Below are positions 1 through 4,698 of a stretch of DNA of 5,560 nt, in pieces (positions within the stretch are counted from its first letter, which is position 1; each line of letters starts with the position of its first letter). Both the position numbers and the translations under genes were made by a program. Source of the stretch: Verrucomicrobiota bacterium (GTDB lineage: Bacteria; Verrucomicrobiota; Verrucomicrobiia; Opitutales; Opitutaceae); NCBI GenBank assembly GCA_030916665.1, contig JAUPWC010000530.1, forward strand, positions 1 to 5,560, written 5' to 3'. Below the pieces are notes generated by a model. The model searched no databases. It was not told where the DNA came from and was given only the letters and a program-made list of their open reading frames with translations.

Positions 1-578
1 CCGGCTACGACCTCGTGCAGATCGAGGATCTCGCCACCGTCGTCACCGCGCTCGGCCAGCGTTTCCAGATCAACCCCAAGCGCGTCGCCCTGATGGGCCG
101 CGGTCACGGCGGATTCATCGCGCTGCGCGCCGTCCAGGCCTATCCCGAACTCTTCCGATGCGCCGTCGCGCTTGAGCCGCCCGTGGATGTAGGCGACTGG
201 CTCGCCAACCAGCGCTGGAACGACGAAGACGTGCAGCCGCAGCTCACCCGCGGCTGGCTCGGCGACGAAGCCCGTCTCAAGGCCGCGCCGCTCACCCGCG
301 AACCGGAGAAGGTCACCAAGCCCATCCTCGTGCTGAGCTACCCCGGCCCCGACGGCGCCCCGCGCCGCCCGGTCTATCTCGCCGCCCGCCGCTTCGCCTC
401 GGCGGTGGACCGGCCCGACGTGACCGCGCAGTTCGTCGATCTCCACCAGGACTACGTGCAGGGCCTCCCCGCCGCCCGCGCCGAGGTCTTCGATCGCATC
501 GAAGCCTTCCTCAACGAGCACATCTATGATTACAAGGTGAAGCTCCGCGACCTGCAGATTCTCCCCGACAAGAAATGA
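1..578 (+). CDS. Alpha/beta-hydrolase, S9 prolyl-oligopeptidase-like, C-terminal part (5' end outside window), catalytic Ser replaced
   Basis: The reading frame is open from the first complete codon (base 3), so the gene starts upstream. The GTG at 15 is internal, since the residues before it (GYDL) fit the fold. The text INPKRVALMGRGHGGFIALRA, followed by YPELFRCAVALEPPVDVGDW, is the nucleophile-elbow region of the S9 peptidase/esterase fold, where GxSxGG is normal. Here it reads G-R-G-H-G-G: the Ser codon is GGT (102-104). The acid loop is recognisable as PILVLSYPGPDGAP (Asp codon 351-353). The usual GHGF-type His motif is not seen; only VDLHQDYVQG (His codon 444-446) lies near that place. 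The protein is therefore probably catalytically dead as a serine hydrolase, or uses other chemistry. The substrate is unknown. The stop overlaps the next start in ATGA, implying translational coupling. Confidence 0.8.
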   Translation, partial: GYDLVQIEDLATVVTALGQRFQINPKRVALMGRGHGGFIALRAVQAYPELFRCAVALEPPVDVGDWLANQRWNDEDVQPQLTRGWLGDEARLKAAPLTREPEKVTKPILVLSYPGPDGAPRRPVYLAARRFASAVDRPDVTAQFVDLHQDYVQGLPAARAEVFDRIEAFLNEHIYDYKVKLRDLQILPDKK

Positions 579-1666
579 CCATGAAACCTCTCGGACTCGG
601 CGTCCTCGGCCTCGGTGAAGGCCGCAGCATCATCTCCGCCGGCCTGCACAGCGACCGCTGGCAGGTCGCCGCCCTCTGCGATCTCAACGAGACGCTCGGT
701 CGCGAGCGCTGCGCGGAATTCGGCCTCCCGGCCGCCGTCTTCACGACCTCGATCGACGCGCTGCTCGCCAACCCGGCCGTGGACGTCGTGGGCATCTACA
801 CACCCGACCACCTGCACGCCGACCACATCCTGCGCTGCCTCCGCGCCGGCAAGCACGTCGTTTGCACCAAGCCCTTTCTCCACGACCTCAGCCGCGCCCG
901 CGAGGTGCTCGACACCGCGCGCGCCACCGGCCGGCGCGTGATGGTCGGACAGAGCTCGCGCTTCTTCGCGCCGTTCAAGCGCCAGCGCGAGCACTTCGCC
1001 ACCGGCTTCCTCGGCGAACTCAACACCGTCGAGGCCTACTACAACGCCGACCACCGCTGGTTCCTCGCCAAGCCCTGGGCCCGCACCGACGCCTTCAAGT
1101 GGCTCTACGGCGGCCTCAGCCACCCGGTGGATTTCATCCGCTGGTATCTGCCCGACATCGAGGAGGTCATGGGCTACTCGCGCCTGAGCGAGAACGGCCA
1201 GGCCGGCGGCCTCGCCCATCCCGACACCTTCCACTTCATCTACCGCGCGAAGTCCGGCCGCATCGCCCGCGTCAGCGGCACCTACAGCGCGCCGGTCACG
1301 CCCACCGCGCGCGACAGCAACATGAGCTGCGTGCTGCGCGGCTCGCTCGGCGCCAGCCAGGGCGACTATTACGACCTGCGCTACGCGTGGAAGACCGACG
1401 CCCAGTCCGCGGTCGAGACCTTCGAGGACGAGGACGCCTTCTTCTTCCGTTTCGGCGGCCACTCGCACCACGCCGGCGAATACCAGCGCTACATCGAGTA
1501 TTTTGCCGACTGCCTCGCCCACGGCACCGTGCCCACGCCCGATCCCGTCGAGGGCATCGTGACCGTCGCGCTCATGCAGGCGATGGAAGAAGCGTGCAAG
1601 ACCGGCGGCCCCGTGCAGGTGCGCGCCGTGCTCGCGCGGTATGGGCTGGAGGATTTGGCGGGATGA
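575..1666 (+). CDS. Gfo/Idh/MocA family NAD(P)-dependent oxidoreductase
   Basis: A 363-residue cytoplasmic protein of normal family length. The N-terminal Rossmann fold shows VLGLGEGR (residues 10-17), an acidic strand-2 end at CDLNE (35-39) and TPDHLH (76-81). The conserved Lys lies in CTKPF (97-101), where most members have EKP. The C-terminal substrate domain has YGGLSHPVDFIRW (178-190), the family's catalytic His/Asp segment, giving candidate residues H183 and D186. Family members oxidise or reduce sugars, inositols and sugar derivatives, and some do oxidation-based glycoside cleavage; the substrate here is unknown. The ATG at 575 overlaps the preceding TGA (ATGA). A second ATG at 581 (MKPLG) is possible but lacks a clearly better ribosome binding site. 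The 3' end overlaps the next gene in the same way, so genes 1 to 3 probably form one transcript. Confidence 0.93.
   Translation: MTMKPLGLGVLGLGEGRSIISAGLHSDRWQVAALCDLNETLGRERCAEFGLPAAVFTTSIDALLANPAVDVVGIYTPDHLHADHILRCLRAGKHVVCTKPFLHDLSRAREVLDTARATGRRVMVGQSSRFFAPFKRQREHFATGFLGELNTVEAYYNADHRWFLAKPWARTDAFKWLYGGLSHPVDFIRWYLPDIEEVMGYSRLSENGQAGGLAHPDTFHFIYRAKSGRIARVSGTYSAPVTPTARDSNMSCVLRGSLGASQGDYYDLRYAWKTDAQSAVETFEDEDAFFFRFGGHSHHAGEYQRYIEYFADCLAHGTVPTPDPVEGIVTVALMQAMEEACKTGGPVQVRAVLARYGLEDLAG
1648..1652 (+). promoter_or_regulatory. Shine-Dalgarno GGAGG deciding the start of the propeller glycosidase gene
   Basis: GGAGG lies inside the end of the oxidoreductase gene, 10 bases before the ATG at 1663. 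It supports initiation at 1663, before the repeat DNA, rather than at the in-frame ATGs at 1675 and 1681, which sit inside a hairpin and have no purine-rich site. No in-frame ATG or GTG occurs between 1684 and the signal-peptide codons. Confidence 0.55.
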
Positions 1667-2898
1667 GTCCGGGCATGAACATGCCCGGGGAGGTGGAGCG
1701 CACTGACCCCAGTGCGCTGGTCGCAACGTCACTCGAAAAAAGCGCGCTGAGGTCAGCGCGCTCCACCTCCCTATACCGCCACGTCTTACTCGTCCTGCTG
1801 CTCGCGTGCCTCTGCGCCGCGGGGTCGGCGCGCCTCCACGCGCAAACCGCAGACCGCCCGCCCGTCGTCCCCTTCCCGACCGGCAAGCCGCGCCTCGTCT
1901 CCAACCAGACCATGCGCGAGATCCACGCGCAGGTGCAGGCGCCCCACAAATACGGCGTTGTGCTCCCGGCCGCCGAGGGCGAGCTGCTCGACTGCCCCAA
2001 CGTCTTCCGTCACGGCGGACGCTGGTTCATGCTGTTCATCGCGAACAAGGACAAGGTCGGCTACGAGACCCACCTCGCCGTCAGCGACGACCTGCTGAAG
2101 TGGGAACGCCTCGGCCCGATCCTGCCTTTCACCAAAACCGGCTGGGACGCCTGGCAGGCCGCCGCCGGCCTCGCGCTCTACGACCCGCGCTGGGACGGCG
2201 CCACCCACGAACTCGGCACGCACGAGGGGAAATACTGGCTCAGCTACCTCGGCGGCGCGAAACAGGGCTACGAGCCCGACCCTCTCGCCATCGGCCTCGC
2301 GCACACTGACGACCCGACGGCGATCCGCCCCTGGACCCGCCTCGCCGAAAACCCCGTGCTCGCGCCCGACCAGCCCGACACGCGCGACTTCGAGCACACC
2401 ACGCTCTACAAGAGCGCGATCATCCGCGACGAGGCCCGCACGCTCGGCGCGCCGTTCGTGATGCTCTACAACGGCAAGGCCCCGCCCTACGGCCAGGAGC
2501 AGATCGGTCTCGCGATCAGCGACGACCTGCGCACCTGGCGGCGCTTCGGCTCCGGCCCCGTCGTCAACAACGTCGGCTCCTCCCCGTGGGCGATCAGCGG
2601 CGATCCCCAGCTCGCAAAAATCGGCGACGTGTGGGTGATGTTCTACTTCGGCGCGTTCTGGAAACCCGGCGCCTTCGACACCTTCGCCGCGTCCTACGAC
2701 CTCGTCCACTGGACCAAGTGGGACGGCCCGCACCTCGTCGAGCCCAGCGAGCCCTTCGACAAACAGTTCGCGCACAAACCCTGGGTGCTGAAACACGAGG
2801 GCGTCGTGTATCACTTCTACTGCGCCGTCGGCGACCAGGGCCGCGTCATCGCCCTGGCGACGTCGCAGGATTTGAAGGCTGCGCAGCCTGCCCCGTGA
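1663..2898 (+). CDS. Exported five-bladed beta-propeller glycosidase-like protein (GH43/GH117/GH130-type fold)
   Basis: A 411-residue protein if started at 1663 (ATGA overlap, GGAGG upstream). Residues 1-36 are encoded by palindromic repeat DNA and probably do not belong to the ancestral protein. A signal peptide follows: YRH, then the hydrophobic run VLLVLLLACLCAAG (41-54), and ARLHAQ with possible cleavage near 56-60. LLAC (46-49) could also be a lipobox. The mature part has propeller blades of the 'Asp-Pro-x-hydrophobic, WYM-like strand, S-DD/DL-W' kind. These include LLDCPNVFRHGGRWFMLF (108-125), HLAVSDDLLKWERLG, QIGLAISDDLRTW and SGDPQLAKIGDVWVMFYFG. The last repeat is HKPWVLKHEGVVYHFYCAV (371-389). 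Acidic residues opening blades (D110, E244 in FEHTTLYKS, D314 in SGDPQ) are catalytic candidates by analogy with GH43-like enzymes. The exact GH family and substrate are uncertain. It probably acts in the periplasm on oligosaccharide brought in by the receptor. Confidence 0.82.
   Translation: MSPGMNMPGEVERTDPSALVATSLEKSALRSARSTSLYRHVLLVLLLACLCAAGSARLHAQTADRPPVVPFPTGKPRLVSNQTMREIHAQVQAPHKYGVVLPAAEGELLDCPNVFRHGGRWFMLFIANKDKVGYETHLAVSDDLLKWERLGPILPFTKTGWDAWQAAAGLALYDPRWDGATHELGTHEGKYWLSYLGGAKQGYEPDPLAIGLAHTDDPTAIRPWTRLAENPVLAPDQPDTRDFEHTTLYKSAIIRDEARTLGAPFVMLYNGKAPPYGQEQIGLAISDDLRTWRRFGSGPVVNNVGSSPWAISGDPQLAKIGDVWVMFYFGAFWKPGAFDTFAASYDLVHWTKWDGPHLVEPSEPFDKQFAHKPWVLKHEGVVYHFYCAVGDQGRVIALATSQDLKAAQPAP
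1669..1688. repeat. Perfect 20-base hairpin at the 5' end of the glycosidase gene
   Basis: CCGGGCATG (1669-1677) and CATGCCCGG (1680-1688) are exact reverse complements around a 2-base AA loop. The hairpin begins three bases after the start codon ATG at 1663-1665. No T-tract follows, so it is not a typical intrinsic terminator. In mRNA it could hinder initiation at the downstream ATGs (1675, 1681) that it contains, or limit ribosome entry after the coupled stop. Confidence 0.75.
1692..1767. repeat. Twin-hairpin palindromic repeat, copy A (REP/BIME-like), translated in frame
   Basis: Hairpin 1 is AGCGCACTG / CAGTGCGCT around ACCC (1697-1718). A 22-base spacer follows, then hairpin 2 is AGCGCGCTGA / TCAGCGCGCT around GG (1741-1762). 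The whole unit is also an inverted repeat: 1687-1718 pairs with 1741-1772 at 28 of 32 positions, with outer GGTGGA/TCCACC (1692-1697 and 1762-1767). The same architecture recurs at 4385-4459. It lies inside the glycosidase reading frame, before the signal peptide, and is read without a stop, giving text such as EVERTDPSAL and SALRSARSTS. Confidence 0.85.
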
Positions 2899-2904
2899 TC
2901 GCAG

Positions 2905-2988
2905 AATCGTTCTCGTTCTCGTAATCCCAATCGTTCTCTCCCTAAGCATCCCGAGATAAAGAGAAGGATTACGATTAGGAGAACGATT
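2905..2988. repeat. Second inverted-repeat type (AATCGTTCTC/GAGAACGATT) between glycosidase and transporter
   Basis: The left arm 2905-2927 and the right arm 2966-2988 are reverse complements at 20 of 23 positions. They share AATCGTTCTC/GAGAACGATT and TCGTAATCC/GGATTACGA. An inner pair TTCTCT/AGAGAA (2934-2939 and 2960-2965) extends the stem after a 6-base bulge on the left. The left arm holds short tandem units (TCGTTC TCGTTC). It is AT-richer than its surroundings and unlike copies A and B in sequence, so it looks like a different repeat family. It could form a large mRNA stem between the two genes. Confidence 0.75.
2977..2981 (+). promoter_or_regulatory. AGGAG, possible ribosome binding site inside the repeat for an alternative TTG start
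   Basis: AGGAG lies 5 bases before a TTG at 2987 that is in frame with the transporter. The match comes from the right arm of the inverted repeat, so it may be fortuitous. If used, the transporter gains 15 residues. Those codons (two CGA among them) do not look like the rest of the gene. Confidence 0.3.
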
Positions 2989-3031
2989 GCCCGAACTCCG
3001 ATACCCCCAGATCCGAGACCCCATCTCCCCT

Positions 3032-4399
3032 GTGTCCCGCACCTCCACCACCACGCGCCTCAGCTACGCTTCCAGCGACATCGCCTGCCAGCTGGTCTTC
3101 GCGCCGATCTCGTTCTACCTGCTGAAATTCTACACCGACGTCTATGGCCTCGCCGCCGGTGTCGCGGGCACGATCATGCTCGTGGCGCGCTTCATCGACG
3201 CCGCCGACGCGCCGCTCTGGGGCATCCTCTTCGAGCGCACCCGGAGCCGCTGGGGCAAGATCCGGCCCTGGTTCCTCTGGCTCTGCGGACCCTTCGCGCT
3301 CTTCGGCATCCTCACCTTTGTGACGCCCGACCTGGAGGGGAACGCCAAGATCCTCTACGCCGCCGGCACCTACATCATCGTCAACATCCTCTACACCGGC
3401 ATCAACACGCCGGTCACCGCCATCCTGGCGGTGCTCACCCAGAATCCGCAGGAGCGCGTCGTGCTGACCTGCTTCCGCATGTTCGGCTCCAAGCTCGGGG
3501 TGCTCCTCGTCAACCTCACCGCCATGAAGCTCGTCGGCTGGCTCGGCGAGGGCGACGACCGGCGGGGTTACCTGCTCACGGTGCCGATCTACTGCGCGGT
3601 CGCGGTCGGGCTCTTCCTGCTCGCCTTCCGCAACCTGAAGGAAGTCGTGCCGGTGGAGACCAAGCCGCAGCCGATGCTGTCGGGCTTCGGCGCGCTGCGC
3701 GGGAACTGGCCCTGGTGGATCATCGCCGGCAGCAGCCTGCTGTTCTGGATCGCGTTCATCGCGCGCGTCGCCGCCGCGCCCTACTTCTTTGAATACACGC
3801 TCGGCCGCGCGGACCTCATCCCGCTCGCCTTCGCCCTCGACTTCATCTCGCTCGGCACCGTCCTCGGCCTGCCCTGGTTGTGCCGCACCTTCTCCAAGTC
3901 CACCGTCTGGGCCGCCGGCCTCGCCGGCCTGATCGTCGGCCAGCTCATCATGGGCTGGGGCCTCGCCCACGGAAACTCGCTCCCGATCATCATGGCCGGC
4001 TGGGCCCTCGGTTTCCTCGCCAGCGGCGCGGCGATGGCCATGCCGTTCTCGATCCTCTCCGACAGCGTGGACTACGGCGAGTGGAAGACCGGCATCCGCG
4101 CCGCCGGCCTGCTCGCGGCCATCGGCGCGGCGTTCTGCCTCAAGGCCGGCGCCGGGCTCGGCGGCGCGCTGCCGGGCTGGATTCTCGAATCCTGCGGCTA
4201 CGTGCCGCACGTCGCGCAGACCGCGACCGTGCTCCGTGGCATCGAGTTCAGCGTGGTCTGGCTGCCCAGCATCGCCTTCGCCGCCGCCCTCGTGCCCGTG
4301 CTCTTCTACGGCAAATACGAACGCCAAGAGCCCAAAATCCACGCGGAACTCGCCGCCCGGCGGGGTGGCCAGGTGGAATTTAAAGGTGGAACGCGCTGA
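3032..4399 (+). CDS. GPH-family (MelB/XylP-like) sugar:cation symporter, MFS superfamily
   Basis: A 455-residue inner-membrane protein from GTG 3032, the usual length for glycoside-pentoside-hexuronide:cation symporters. The family opening is clear: RLSYASSDIACQLVFAPISF, then FYTDVYGL, then the first cytoplasmic loop with ARFIDAADAPLWG (D56, D59) and RTRSRWGKIRPW. About twelve hydrophobic segments follow. The C-terminal half carries the hallmark SDSVDYGEWKTGIRAAG (from D344). GTG 3032 places RLSY at the usual distance from the N-terminus; TTG 2987, with AGGAG, would add 15 residues. In MelB the cation site is D55-x-x-N58-D59; here the alignment gives D56-A-A-D59-A60, so the second Asp is shifted by one. 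Likely substrate is a mono- or disaccharide or glycoside made by the neighbouring enzymes. The stop codon and last residues (GGTR) fall within a palindromic repeat. Confidence 0.9.
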   Translation: MSRTSTTTRLSYASSDIACQLVFAPISFYLLKFYTDVYGLAAGVAGTIMLVARFIDAADAPLWGILFERTRSRWGKIRPWFLWLCGPFALFGILTFVTPDLEGNAKILYAAGTYIIVNILYTGINTPVTAILAVLTQNPQERVVLTCFRMFGSKLGVLLVNLTAMKLVGWLGEGDDRRGYLLTVPIYCAVAVGLFLLAFRNLKEVVPVETKPQPMLSGFGALRGNWPWWIIAGSSLLFWIAFIARVAAAPYFFEYTLGRADLIPLAFALDFISLGTVLGLPWLCRTFSKSTVWAAGLAGLIVGQLIMGWGLAHGNSLPIIMAGWALGFLASGAAMAMPFSILSDSVDYGEWKTGIRAAGLLAAIGAAFCLKAGAGLGGALPGWILESCGYVPHVAQTATVLRGIEFSVVWLPSIAFAAALVPVLFYGKYERQEPKIHAELAARRGGQVEFKGGTR

Positions 4400-4459
4400 C
4401 CTCAGCGCGTTGCGACGCAGCCGCTCCGATCCAGCGCCTTGGGGACAAGTCGCTCCACC
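4385..4459. repeat. Twin-hairpin palindromic repeat, copy B (REP/BIME-like), supplying the transporter stop codon
   Basis: Hairpin 1 is AACGCGCTGA / TCAGCGCGTT around CC (4390-4411). A 21-base spacer follows, then hairpin 2 is AGCGCCTTG / CAAGTCGCT around GGGA (4433-4454, 8 of 9 pairs). The ends are inverted GGTGGA (4385-4390) and TCCACC (4454-4459). Hairpin length, spacer length and termini match copy A. The transporter TGA (4397-4399) is inside hairpin 1. An extra AGGTGGAA at 4371-4378 repeats the left edge (4384-4391), which may reflect insertion or partial duplication of the end. Confidence 0.85.
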
Positions 4460-4509
4460 CCGAACCGCACAATTCCGGCTCGGCTTTCCGCCGCCGAACA
4501 CCCCCCGTT

Positions 4510-4535
4510 CCGTCGCTTTCCGACGGGCCGATTTT
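4510..4535 (+). terminator. Weak intrinsic-terminator-like hairpin downstream of the transporter
   Basis: CCGTCG (4510-4515) and CGACGG (4521-4526) form a 6-base-pair stem around CTTTC, followed after GCCGA by TTTT (4532-4535). The T-run is short and displaced from the stem, so termination here is only possible. Confidence 0.25.
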
Positions 4536-4604
4536 CGCTGTTTGCAGCAGGTTAGAATTCCGCTAATTTCGGGGGCATTCTGGGAAGAATCGCCGCCCGT
4601 CCCA

Positions 4605-4613
4605 TGGTATAAC
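4605..4613 (+). promoter_or_regulatory. Possible extended -10 promoter element for the TonB-dependent receptor
   Basis: TGGTATAAC has the TG-N-TATAAx form of an extended -10 box, in an otherwise GC-rich gap. No good -35 box is seen 17 bases upstream. Transcription from about 4620 would give a leader of ~80 bases before ATG 4699. A second, weaker pair is TTGCAG (4542-4547) and TAATTT (4564-4569) with 16-base spacing. An imperfect dyad AGAATTCC / GGCATTCT (4554-4561 and 4574-4581) could be a regulator site. The rest of 4460-4698 shows no gene. Confidence 0.3.
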
Positions 4614-4698
4614 CGCTAGAGTCCCTTACCACCCTTTACCCTCCGGGACAGAACACAGGTTCCGCTCCCACCCTAACCCCCAAACCAACGAGAATCGT

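Noticed and set aside
862..1662. Upstream extension of the glycosidase frame to an ATG at 862
   Set aside because: The extra codons are an Arg/Pro-rich shadow of the oxidoreductase in another frame. The ATGA overlap with GGAGG at 1648 and the signal peptide downstream support 1663.
530..1732. Long open frame of 400 codons on the - strand opposite the oxidoreductase
   Set aside because: It is a by-product of strong G/C third-position bias in the + strand gene. The product is low-complexity (Ala, Val, Gly, Glu, Arg rich) with no recognisable domain, while the + strand product is a clear family member.
1692..1767. Copy A considered as a CRISPR repeat pair or as an intrinsic terminator
   Set aside because: The repeats are inverted, not direct with unique spacers, and no T-tract follows either hairpin.
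1786..3054. Long open frame of 422 codons on the - strand opposite the propeller gene
   Set aside because: Same composition effect. It runs through the inverted repeat and the gene gap, and its product has no family features.
2975..4501. Long open frame of 508 codons on the - strand opposite the transporter
   Set aside because: The product is a hydrophilic, Glu/Gly/Arg-rich low-complexity mirror of a well-supported membrane transporter and crosses copy B of the repeat.
4236..4619. Open frame of 127 codons after the transporter
   Set aside because: The first part is a shadow of the transporter and the rest is repeat copy B and gap sequence. There is no domain and no ribosome binding site.
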